A stretch of 12,546 bases of DNA, taken from contig QIEW01000217.1 in NCBI GenBank assembly GCA_003230535.1, positions 1 to 12,546 of the forward strand, written 5' to 3'. Both the position numbers and the translations under genes were made by a program. The notes beneath the pieces were generated by a model that ran no database searches, had not been told where the DNA came from, and worked only from the letters and a program-made list of their open reading frames with translations. Position 1 is the first letter of the stretch. The number at the start of each line of letters is the position of its first letter. Source of the stretch: a bacterium (GTDB lineage: Bacteria; SZUA-182; SZUA-191). Of this stretch, positions 5,681 through 12,455 are shown one piece after another.

Positions 5681-8104
5681 ATGCCGCAGACCGTCCCAGG
5701 ACATACTCCAGTAAATATAGAAGATGAGATGAAGAGTTCGTATCTGGATTACGCGATGAGCGTGATTGTCGGGCGGGCTATACCGGATGTACGAGACGGA
5801 TTAAAACCGGTGCATCGCCGGATTTTATATGCTATGTACGAGTTGGGGCTCTCTCCTAATAAACCATATAAGAAAGCAGCCAGAGTGGTGGGCGAGGTGC
5901 TGGGAAAATATCATCCCCATGGAGATACGGCTGTCTACGATGCTATCGTCCGGATGGTTCAGGATTTTTCTCTCCGTTATCCTTTGATTCAGGGGCAAGG
6001 CAACTTTGGTTCTGTAGATGGCGATTCGGCGGCCGCCATGAGATATACCGAAGTCCGGCGAGCTAAAATTTCGGATGATGTGCTTAAAGATATCAACAAG
6101 GATACCGTAGATTTTGGCCCTAACTTTGATGACTCACTTACCGAGCCGCTGGTTTTGCCGGCTTGCTTACCCAATTTGCTCATAAACGGCTCTTCCGGGA
6201 TTGCCGTGGGGATGGCCACTAACATGGCTCCCCATAACATCGGGGAGGTTATTGACGGCATTATAGCGCTGATAGACCACCCGGAGGCACAGCTAGAAGA
6301 CCTGTTACCTCATATCACCGGTCCGGATTTTCCCACCGGCGGTTTTATTTACGGTAAACAAGGGATAATGGATGCTTATGCCACCGGCAGGGGGATGATC
6401 AAGCTGCGGGCAAAAGTTGCTATTGAACAGAACAAGGACAGAGATACGATTATTGTCTCGGAGCTCCCCTACCAAGTAAACAAGGCGCGGTTATTAGAGA
6501 AAATGGGAGAGCTTATCAGGCATAAAAAGATCGAGGGAATAGCCGACCTGCGTGATGAATCTGATAGGGAAGGTATGCGGATAGTAGTGGAGTTAAAACG
6601 TGGAGAGATAGCTCAGATAATTTTGAATCAGCTCTTGAAACATACAGCCATGGAAACTACCTTTGGCATAATAAACCTGGCGATTGTCAGTGGGCAGCCG
6701 CGGGTGCTAACCTTAAAAGAACTGTTAGCCCTCTATCTCCGGCACCGCCAGGATGTGATTGTTCGCCGTACCAGATTTGAACTTAAGCAGGCTGAAGACC
6801 GGCTCCATATTTTAGAAGGCCAAAAGATAGCCCTGGAAAACTTAGATGCGGTAATCAGCCTGATCCGAGGTTCCCGGTCGCCGGAGGAAGCTAGAAAAGG
6901 GCTGAGAGATAAATTCACCCTCTCCATTATCCAGGCGCAAGCCATCCTCGAGACCAGGCTCCAACGGCTAACCGCTTTAGAGCGGGAAAAAATTGTCGCC
7001 GAGTATCAGGAGTTACAGAAATCAATCTTACAACTGAAGGAAATCCTGGAAAGCAGAGCCCTGGTATTTAAAATTATAAAAGAGGAATTAATTGAACTTA
7101 AAGACAAATATGCCGATCCCCGGCGAACGGTAATCATGGAGAAACTCCCCGAGTTAGGCGACGAGGATCTCATTGCCGATGAAGATGTGGTGGTAATGGC
7201 TACTCATCAAGGATATATAAAAAGAAGTCCCCTGGGTCAATATCGGATCCAGCACCGGAGTGGGGTGGGGATAAAAGGTATAACCACCAAAGAGGCCGAC
7301 TTTGTCAAGCACCTGTTTATTGCTTCTACTCACGCCTATCTGCTGTTTTTCACTGATACCGGCAGGTTGTTCTGGCTCAAAGTGCATGAAGTTCCCACAG
7401 CCGGCCGGTACGCCAGGGGCGTGAACCTGGTCAACCTAATTCGCCTGAATTCCGAGGAGCGCATTACGGCCATGCTAACCCTGCGTGAGTTTAATCCAGA
7501 GCAGTTTGTAGTGCTGGCCACCAAGCGGGGGAAAATAAAAAGAGTGTCCCAGGAGGCTTTTTCACGGCCAAGATTGGGGGGAATTATCGCCATTTCATTA
7601 AAGGAGGGGGATAAATTAATCGGGGTCAGCGTTACTGATGGAGCCCAGGATATTTTACTGTGTACACGGCTGGGTAAGGCGCTGCGGTTTAATGAAAACA
7701 ACTTGCGCAGTATCGGACGCCAGGCCCAGGGGGTGCGCGGGATCAAACTTCGGGAGCATGATGAGGTGGTAGGCATGGAGGTTATCTCTGAAGGCGGGAC
7801 TATCCTTACCGTAACTGAGCTTGGTTATGGGAAAAGGACTAAAGCCAGCGGATATCCAGTGCAAGGCCGAGCCTGCCAGGGAGTGATCAACCTCAAAATC
7901 ACCCGCAAGAACGGACCGGTAGTCGGAGTAACCCAGGTTTCCAAGAAAGAGAGCGTGATGCTCATTACCGCCACAGGAACACTGATCTGGGTAATGGTGA
8001 AAGGTATTCCCGGAATGGGCCGGGCCACCACCGGCGTGCGGCTTCAGAATCTGGATTCAGGGGACAAACTCGTTGCTGTAGCTAAACTGGCTGAAGACGA
8101 TTGA
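5681..8104 (+). CDS. gyrA: DNA gyrase subunit A
   Basis: This is the 807-aa catalytic breakage-reunion subunit of the A2B2 gyrase, which introduces negative supercoils with GyrB (not in this window). The N-terminal topoisomerase IIA core is textbook: [20 protein letters not shown], then [37 protein letters not shown] with catalytic Arg121-Tyr122, and [18 protein letters not shown]. Numbering in this region matches E. coli GyrA; the quinolone-pocket positions are Thr83 and Asp87. The C-terminal domain shows six beta-pinwheel repeats (around [31 protein letters not shown] and GTLIWV), which favours GyrA over ParC. The GyrA box is degenerate: QHRSGVG (524-530) instead of QRRGGKG. AGGGG (5671-5675) lies 5 nt before the ATG. 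It appears to be transcribed alone, with about 640 nt to the next gene. Confidence 0.96.
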   Translation: MPQTVPGHTPVNIEDEMKSSYLDYAMSVIVGRAIPDVRDGLKPVHRRILYAMYELGLSPNKPYKKAARVVGEVLGKYHPHGDTAVYDAIVRMVQDFSLRYPLIQGQGNFGSVDGDSAAAMRYTEVRRAKISDDVLKDINKDTVDFGPNFDDSLTEPLVLPACLPNLLINGSSGIAVGMATNMAPHNIGEVIDGIIALIDHPEAQLEDLLPHITGPDFPTGGFIYGKQGIMDAYATGRGMIKLRAKVAIEQNKDRDTIIVSELPYQVNKARLLEKMGELIRHKKIEGIADLRDESDREGMRIVVELKRGEIAQIILNQLLKHTAMETTFGIINLAIVSGQPRVLTLKELLALYLRHRQDVIVRRTRFELKQAEDRLHILEGQKIALENLDAVISLIRGSRSPEEARKGLRDKFTLSIIQAQAILETRLQRLTALEREKIVAEYQELQKSILQLKEILESRALVFKIIKEELIELKDKYADPRRTVIMEKLPELGDEDLIADEDVVVMATHQGYIKRSPLGQYRIQHRSGVGIKGITTKEADFVKHLFIASTHAYLLFFTDTGRLFWLKVHEVPTAGRYARGVNLVNLIRLNSEERITAMLTLREFNPEQFVVLATKRGKIKRVSQEAFSRPRLGGIIAISLKEGDKLIGVSVTDGAQDILLCTRLGKALRFNENNLRSIGRQAQGVRGIKLREHDEVVGMEVISEGGTILTVTELGYGKRTKASGYPVQGRACQGVINLKITRKNGPVVGVTQVSKKESVMLITATGTLIWVMVKGIPGMGRATTGVRLQNLDSGDKLVAVAKLAEDD

Positions 8105-8109
8105 AAGCC

Positions 8110-8139
8110 ATAAATATTCCGCTTGCGGTGAATGTTTAT
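8110..8139 (+). terminator. Possible hairpin after gyrA
   Basis: ATAAATATT pairs with AATGTTTAT (one G-T pair), and CCGC with GCGG above it, leaving a TG bulge. It begins 5 nt after the gyrA stop. There is no T-run after it, so rho-independent termination is uncertain; it could equally protect the 3' end. Confidence 0.35.
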
Positions 8140-8150
8140 CATAAAGACAT

Positions 8151-8188
8151 CAAGTTGTCATTTGCTAAGGGGGGGGTTATACTAAGTT
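8151..8188 (+). repeat. Direct repeat flanking copy C, left
   Basis: CAAGTTGTCATTTGCTAA, a G-run and TATACTAAGTT. It is repeated at 8311-8349, exactly 160 bp downstream, with only small differences around the G-run. The pair brackets paired-hairpin copy C. Confidence 0.85.
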
Positions 8189-8310
8189 TTAGGTGGTGGC
8201 AGGTTCTCAAACCTGCCACCCATTTAGCCTGTCGGGTCTGAGGACCCGACAGCACATAAAAACTTATCTACTTGTTTTATTGAGCCTAAAAATGGAAATT
8301 CCTATACGCT
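8187..8310 (+). repeat. Paired-hairpin repeat, copy C
   Basis: GGTGGCAGGTT-CTCA-AACCTGCCACC (8195-8220, 11-bp perfect stem) and CTGTCGGGTC-TGAG-GACCCGACAG (8229-8252, perfect). The tail (CTTGTTTTATTGAGCC ... CCTATACGCT) matches copy A through to its end. This copy is clearly intergenic and defines the unit boundaries. Confidence 0.88.
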
Positions 8311-8349
8311 CAAGTTGTCATTTGCTAAAGGGGGGTTTTATACTAAGTT
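8311..8349 (+). repeat. Direct repeat flanking copy C, right
   Basis: Second copy of the 8151-8188 repeat, again ending TATACTAAGTT and here continuing GCG. A related word, TACCAAGTTGCGG, lies right after the small lipoprotein gene (5470-5483). Confidence 0.85.
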
Positions 8350-8376
8350 GCGTTTGAATATATACTATTATATAAA
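8348..8376 (+). promoter_or_regulatory. Candidate promoter firing into structured element
   Basis: TTGCGT (8348-8353), a 17-nt spacer and TATAAA (8371-8376). The predicted start is near 8383, the first base of the structured element at 8384-8510. The region is AT-rich, so a chance match is possible. Confidence 0.35.
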
Positions 8377-8383
8377 GGTATAT

Positions 8384-8510
8384 CGTGAGCCTCTTGCAAA
8401 AGTGCCAGGGCGGTGGCCCTGGCCTACCCTATATGGGTAGTGTTGGGGCCACTGCCCCAACATATAGTATAGCTAACCTTCTTTAAAATGACTTTTGCAA
8501 AAGGCTCTCG
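8384..8510 (+). repeat. Cloverleaf-like structured element (MITE-like or small RNA)
   Basis: Outer arms 8384-8403 and 8491-8510 are inverted and match at 18 of 20 positions (GAGCCTCTTGCAAAAGT against ACTTTTGCAAAAGGCTC). Between them are three perfect hairpins in a row: GCCAGGGC-GGTG-GCCCTGGC (8404-8423), CTACCC-TATAT-GGGTAG (8424-8440) and TGTTGGGGC-CACT-GCCCCAACA (8441-8462). No protein is encoded. TGTTTT follows the right arm. It could be a non-autonomous mobile element with inverted ends or a folded RNA; the sequence alone does not decide. Confidence 0.7.
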
Positions 8511-8565
8511 TGTTTTAGTATTATAGTTTTTAACGCAATTTAGTATTAGTCCCCGGAGGCGTTAT

Positions 8566-8607
8566 ATGAAAAACAGTGAACTCCCCCATAAAACCTTAAG
8601 TCCCTGA
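8566..8607 (+). pseudogene. 13-codon ORF with strong ribosome binding site, probably a gene remnant
   Basis: GGAGG (8555-8559) sits 6 nt before an ATG that opens MKNSELPHKTLSP and stops at 8605-8607. The stop overlaps the first bases of direct-repeat copy 3 (8606-8655). The simplest reading is the 5' end of a gene cut off by the repeat. A leader peptide for the genes downstream is the alternative, but no attenuator is evident. Confidence 0.4.
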
Positions 8608-8655
8608 TTATTCATAAATTCACGGTAAACATTAATGATGTTATTTGAATACAAG
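8606..8655 (+). repeat. Long direct repeat, copy 3 (second half only)
   Basis: GATTATTCATAAATTCACGG to AATACAAG, 48 of 50 bases identical to 5120-5169. It contains an ATG at 8635 that is in frame with the TPR gene. Because the same sequence occurs upstream of a different gene, that ATG is probably not the true start. Confidence 0.82.
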
Positions 8656-8707
8656 TGCTTATATAATAACGGTCAAAAAACAAAATTTTCATACAAATCA
8701 CCGAAAA

Positions 8708-8735
8708 CTCCCGCTGTGGAAGCGACCAGCGGGAG
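8708..8735 (+). promoter_or_regulatory. Hairpin covering the ribosome binding site of the TPR gene
   Basis: CTCCCGCTG (8708-8716) pairs perfectly with CAGCGGGAG (8727-8735) around a 10-nt loop. The GGGAG at 8731-8735 is the apparent ribosome binding site for the ATG at 8743, so the stem would hide it. A second small hairpin, CCCGAA-TTA-TTCGGG (8748-8762), lies over codons 2-7. Together they could limit translation. The hairpin may instead be a repeat that happens to supply the site. Confidence 0.5.
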
Positions 8736-8742
8736 CGTGTTT

Positions 8743-9555
8743 ATGATCCCGAATTATTCGGGAAGTAAAGGCTGGTGGGTCTTGCTCTGCTTCTTAATCG
8801 CGGTAAGCTGCCAGTCCGGACAACTCCAAAACGAATTTTCGTCGGCTCAAAAACATCTGGCAGCCGGTGATTATACCAGCGCTTTCAAGGCATTTCAGGG
8901 AATAGTAACCCGTTATCCTCCAGGAGAGATAGTCGCCGAGTCCTTGTTTTGGGTGGGAAACATAAACTATCTCTATTTGGACAAACCCAAAGAAGCTTTG
9001 GGAACCTTCGAAGAATTTCTATTACATTATCCTCAGCATCAGCGAGCTCAGCAGGTGCGTTTTCAGACAGCTAAGATTTATGAAGAAGTGTTGGAAAACC
9101 TTCCTGGAGCTATACTTAAATACCAACAAGTGGTGGATCACAGAAAAGATAGAGAACTGGCGGCCCACAGTCAATTAAGAATTATATCCTGCTATCATAG
9201 ACTAGGGGAACTGGATCAAGCCCTGGTAGAAGCCCGCACCTTATTACGAAACTACTCCCAGAGCCAGTTTGCAGACGACGCTCAATTGGCTATAGCAGAT
9301 ATCCATGCCAGCGCAGGGAACTATATTCAAACCCAGGCAGCCTACGACAAGCTCATTAAAAAATATCCCGCCAGTGAGTTGATAACAGAAGCTAAACTGG
9401 GAAAAGCAAACTCATGGGAAGAAGAGGAAGAATATCATAAAGCGTTAGCCATTTATGAAGAACTCCAGGACAGCCGCGCCGATACCGAGATGATAAAGCG
9501 AAAGCTAGGATACCTCAAGCAAAAATCCAGTAAACGGAACAGCTTAATAAGGTAG
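8743..9555 (+). CDS. TPR-repeat lipoprotein (BamD/CpoB-like)
   Basis: From the ATG at 8743 the product is 270 aa. An N-terminal hydrophobic segment (residues 11-22) ends in AVSC with Cys23 as the likely lipidation site, followed by about 220 residues of tandem TPR-type helix pairs: AAGDYTSAFKAFQGIVTRYP, KPKEALGTFEEFLLHYP, LPGAILKYQQVV, GELDQALVEARTLL, NYIQTQAAYDKLIKKYP and EYHKALAIYEEL. The 17-aa Tyr-Pro spacing resembles BamD and CpoB/YbgF proteins, which act in the periplasm. The earlier in-frame ATG (8635) lies in a repeat, has no ribosome binding site, and would bury the signal segment; 8743 has GGGAG 7 nt upstream. The PBP1A gene follows after 30 nt, suggesting one transcript. A role in envelope assembly or as a PBP partner is inferred; the exact family is unsure. 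Confidence 0.85.
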   Translation: MIPNYSGSKGWWVLLCFLIAVSCQSGQLQNEFSSAQKHLAAGDYTSAFKAFQGIVTRYPPGEIVAESLFWVGNINYLYLDKPKEALGTFEEFLLHYPQHQRAQQVRFQTAKIYEEVLENLPGAILKYQQVVDHRKDRELAAHSQLRIISCYHRLGELDQALVEARTLLRNYSQSQFADDAQLAIADIHASAGNYIQTQAAYDKLIKKYPASELITEAKLGKANSWEEEEEYHKALAIYEELQDSRADTEMIKRKLGYLKQKSSKRNSLIR

Positions 9556-9585
9556 GCCGAAAAGTGAAGGGAAAAAGGGGAACTA

Positions 9586-11949
9586 ATGCTAAAAAAAATG
9601 GCTAAGCTGATAAAAACTTGGTGGTTTTGGCTGCTGGTAGTGATGGTTTGCGGTATGCTGTACGGGACAGGCTACGTTTTTTATTTGGTACACGGCCTGC
9701 CACAGGTTGACTTATTGGATACCTATCGGCCGGCCCTCACTACCCGGCTTTATGCCGGCAACGGAGAAGAGTTCGCCCAATTCTCAGTGGAGCGTAGGAT
9801 TCTTATTCCGCTCTCAGCCATGCCCAAAACCCTTAAAGATGCGGTGGTAGCCACAGAGGACCCCAGGTTTTACACGCACCCCGGGATAGACCTTTTAGGC
9901 ATCAGCCGCGCCGCGCTGCACAATATCATGGCGGGTAGATTTGCCGAAGGGGGAAGCACCATCACCCAGCAGTTGACCCGGGCCTTGTTCCTCACTCCCC
10001 GCAAGACGATTACCCGTAAAATAAGAGAAATTATTCTGGCCTGGCAAATCGAACACCGTTACAGTAAAGACGAAATACTGGAGCTCTATTTAAATCAAAT
10101 TTATTTCGGGCACGGCGCTTACGGCGTCGAGGCGGCGGCCAAAGCTTATTTTGACAAGTCAGCCTCCGAGCTAACTTTAGGCGAATGTGCCGTGTTGGCG
10201 GGATTGCCGCGCGCCCCTAACCGTTATTCTCCTTTGCGATACCCTCTCAGAGCTTTGCAGCGCAGAAACCATGTGCTGCTTAGGATGCACCAGGAAAAGC
10301 TGATCAACAAACAAGAATATAAGGAACTTATAGCCGATCCCATTAGAACCGCCGAGCAAAAAGGAGAAAAAATCGCCCCCTATTTTGCTGAGCATATCCG
10401 CCAATACCTGGAGCAAAAATATGGAAGCGGTCCGCTTTACAGAGATGGCTTTAAAGTCTATACCACCCTGGATCTGGATCTCCAACCGATGGCTGAAAGA
10501 GCCCTGGAATACGGTTTACGGAAGCTGGATAAACGTCAGGGCTACCGACCGGTGGCCTCCTGGAAGCAAATTCCCCCCCAACTTCTTTCTCCTCCAGATC
10601 TGGAAGTATTACAACAAGGTAAACTCTACATCGGTACTGTGGAAGAGATAATATCTTCAGGGCTCCGGATCCGAGTTGGTAAATGTTATGGCAAGCTTCC
10701 TTGGAAACAAGCCAAATGGCTGAGGAGTAAAAGTCCGGAAGAACTTTTTAAGATGGGAGACGAGGTAGAAGTAAAAGTATTAGGGCAAACTAAAGGGCAG
10801 GAGTATCGGTTTGCTTTGGAGCAGGAACCGGAGGTGCAGGGAGCCCTGGTAACGCTGGATCCCCATACGGGACATGTTCTGACTATGCTCGGCGGCCAGG
10901 ACTTTGGGGTATCTAAATACAATCGGGCGGTGCAGGCCAGACGCCAACCCGGCTCGGCCTTTAAACCTTTTGTTTATGCCACGGCGCTCTCATCAGGTTA
11001 TTCACTGGCCGATATTCTCATTGACACACCAATAATTTTTCAGTCCGGAAGCCCGAAAGGAGGGCTCTGGCGCCCCACTAATTACCATGAGAAATTCTAT
11101 GGCCCCACCACCTTCCGAAAAGCTATGGAATACTCACGGAATGTGGTTACTATCCGGCTCATGGAGCAAGTAGGGATCGCCAATACGGTGAATACTGCCC
11201 GTAGCTTGGGCATAAAAAGCCGCCTCACCAAAGATCTATCGTTAGCCTTAGGTTCCTCCGGTCTCTCTTTGTTGGAACTGACTTCCGCTTATGGAGTATT
11301 CGCCAATCAAGGGGAACGCGTAGATCCAACTTTTATACGGTACATAACCGATTGCGATGACCGCCTGCTTGAGGAGCGCCTGCCCAAACCCAGGCAGGTT
11401 ATGAGCCCCCAAATAGCCTACCTTATGACCAGTTTGCTCTGCGGCGTAGTAGAACATGGAACCGGATGGAGAGCGAAAGCATTAGGCCGGCCCATAGCGG
11501 GAAAAACCGGAACTACCAATAAATGTATTGACGCCTGGTTTATCGGCTTTACGCCGGATATGGCCGTAGGTGTCTGGGTAGGTTACGACAACCCCAGGCC
11601 CTTGGGACGACAGGAAACCGGTTCCAAAGCGGCTAGCCCTATCTGGGTAGAGTTTATGCGCCAAGCTCTGAAAAACGTCCCGATTAAAGCTTTTACTCCG
11701 CCGGAAGAACTCATTCGGGTAAGCATTGACCCCGATACCGGTCGCCTGGCCACACCGAACTGTCCTAAAATAATAGTGGAAGACTTTATCCGGGGGACGG
11801 AACCCCAGAGTTTCTGCCATGAGCATTCACTCACTGCCGACCGGTTCCTTAAAGCGGACCAGGATTTGTCCGAAGAAGAGGAGGAAGAAGTGCAGCCTGA
11901 ACCAGCACATACTGTCTCTACCATCGCTCAGCGGTTGGAATTCGATTGA
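9586..11949 (+). CDS. mrcA: Class A penicillin-binding protein (PBP1A family)
   Basis: This is a 787-aa bifunctional peptidoglycan synthase: glycosyltransferase polymerising lipid II, then transpeptidase cross-linking. It has one N-terminal membrane anchor (about residues 12-35), so the bulk is periplasmic. The GT51 domain has ATEDPRFYTHPG with catalytic Glu91, GGSTITQQL, RKIRE with Glu148, and LELYLNQIYFGHGAYG. A central OB-like insert follows (about 345-410, GTVEEIISSGLRIRVG), typical of PBP1A. The transpeptidase has SAFK (Ser457-Lys460), YSRN (Ser517, Asn519) and KTGT (Lys640-Thr643). All key residues are intact and the length is normal for the family. The C-terminus is acidic, with a run of seven codons rich in Glu. 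AAGGGG lies 5 nt before the ATG. It is probably co-transcribed with the TPR lipoprotein 30 nt upstream. mrcA is the family name by analogy; ponA is also used. Confidence 0.95.
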   Translation: MLKKMAKLIKTWWFWLLVVMVCGMLYGTGYVFYLVHGLPQVDLLDTYRPALTTRLYAGNGEEFAQFSVERRILIPLSAMPKTLKDAVVATEDPRFYTHPGIDLLGISRAALHNIMAGRFAEGGSTITQQLTRALFLTPRKTITRKIREIILAWQIEHRYSKDEILELYLNQIYFGHGAYGVEAAAKAYFDKSASELTLGECAVLAGLPRAPNRYSPLRYPLRALQRRNHVLLRMHQEKLINKQEYKELIADPIRTAEQKGEKIAPYFAEHIRQYLEQKYGSGPLYRDGFKVYTTLDLDLQPMAERALEYGLRKLDKRQGYRPVASWKQIPPQLLSPPDLEVLQQGKLYIGTVEEIISSGLRIRVGKCYGKLPWKQAKWLRSKSPEELFKMGDEVEVKVLGQTKGQEYRFALEQEPEVQGALVTLDPHTGHVLTMLGGQDFGVSKYNRAVQARRQPGSAFKPFVYATALSSGYSLADILIDTPIIFQSGSPKGGLWRPTNYHEKFYGPTTFRKAMEYSRNVVTIRLMEQVGIANTVNTARSLGIKSRLTKDLSLALGSSGLSLLELTSAYGVFANQGERVDPTFIRYITDCDDRLLEERLPKPRQVMSPQIAYLMTSLLCGVVEHGTGWRAKALGRPIAGKTGTTNKCIDAWFIGFTPDMAVGVWVGYDNPRPLGRQETGSKAASPIWVEFMRQALKNVPIKAFTPPEELIRVSIDPDTGRLATPNCPKIIVEDFIRGTEPQSFCHEHSLTADRFLKADQDLSEEEEEEVQPEPAHTVSTIAQRLEFD

Positions 11950-12011
11950 GCTGATAAAGTGTGGTTATGTCAACTGGCAAATTTACGACATAGCAATGTT
12001 GACGGATTCTG

Positions 12012-12048
12012 TTTTCCCCTTTGTCAAAGGGGGATTAAGGGGGATTTG
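12012..12048 (+). repeat. Solitary half of the CCCCCTTT element
   Basis: CCCCTTT-GTC-AAAGGGG followed by GATTAAGGGGGATTT, matching the right half of the element at 3951-4074, including the upstream CTGTTT. The inverted left half is missing, so this is a half element about 65 bp after the PBP gene. Confidence 0.65.
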
Positions 12049-12059
12049 ATTTTTCGATG

Positions 12060-12134
12060 TTTCGGCTTGTCTCAAGCCGAAAGTGTCAAGGGTAGCGCAC
12101 CCCTTTAGTGGTTTCGGCCTGAGACAGGCCGAAA
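12060..12134. repeat. Paired-hairpin repeat, copy F (CGGCTTG type)
   Basis: TTTCGGCTTG-TCT-CAAGCCGAAA (12060-12082) and TTTCGGCCTG-AGA-CAGGCCGAAA (12112-12134), both perfect 10-bp stems. The second differs from the first by T to C, matched by A to G on the other arm. Read across the loops, the first has CTCA and the second TGAG. Outer flanks GATG and CATC also pair, so the whole block can fold as one large inverted repeat. An AAGGG/CCCTT hairpin sits between them. Confidence 0.82.
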
Positions 12135-12185
12135 CATCGGGCCATTGACGATGGTTACCGCTGAAGCATATCCGATTAGGATTGG

Positions 12186-12206
12186 TTTCGGGAGGGACTC
12201 CCGAAA
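12186..12206. repeat. Perfect 9-bp hairpin
   Basis: TTTCGGGAG-GGA-CTCCCGAAA. The stem starts like the TTTCGG stems of copy F but has a different end and a GGA loop without CTCA or TGAG, so it is only a possible relative. No T-run follows. Confidence 0.6.
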
Positions 12207-12255
12207 TACAAAAAGAGGGGAATTATCATCAGATTGCTAAATTCATTGGTTGTTT

Positions 12256-12415
12256 AATCCCCCTCATCCTAACCTTCTCCCCTCAGGGGAGAAGGGACTA
12301 TTCCTGCTTCCTCGCTCCTGGGGGGAGAGGACTGATACCAAGTAGCCCTCAGATGTTAAAAACTCCCTCTCCCCCAGGGGAGAGGGCTGGGGTGAGGGGG
12401 GGGGAATCTAATCCA
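12256..12415. repeat. CCCTCTCCCC inverted-repeat element
   Basis: The ends are inverted: AATCCCCCTCATCCTAACC on the left and CTGGGGTGAGG ... GGGGAATC on the right. Each side has a perfect 10-bp hairpin: CCTTCTCCCC-TCA-GGGGAGAAGG (12273-12295) and CCCTCTCCCC-CA-GGGGAGAGGG (12365-12386). It resembles the common CCCTCACCCTAACCCTCTCCC intergenic repeats of environmental bacteria. The plus strand is open across it, but only because of the repeat. It ends 40 bp before the next gene and has no visible cobalamin riboswitch features. Confidence 0.7.
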
Positions 12416-12455
12416 CCAATTTACGGTTGACATCACACTAGGGGGGAGTAAATAT

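Noticed and set aside
5921-5950. Thr83 in GyrA as a quinolone-resistance mutation
   Set aside because: Thr at this position is a natural wild-type residue in several bacteria, and Asp87 is intact, so it is not evidence of acquired resistance.
7336-7776. Long minus-strand frame of 146 codons inside gyrA
   Set aside because: It is a shadow of a clearly coding, conserved plus-strand gene and has no recognisable product.
12182-12430. Plus-strand frame of 82 codons upstream of cobO
   Set aside because: It consists almost entirely of the CCCTCTCCCC inverted element and has a repeat-like composition (SPQGRR, PPGERAGVRGG), typical of translated intergenic repeats.
11950-12455. Possible cobalamin riboswitch before the corrinoid adenosyltransferase
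   Set aside because: I could not find a B12-box-like sequence or the expected conserved core; the space is filled by three repeat types.
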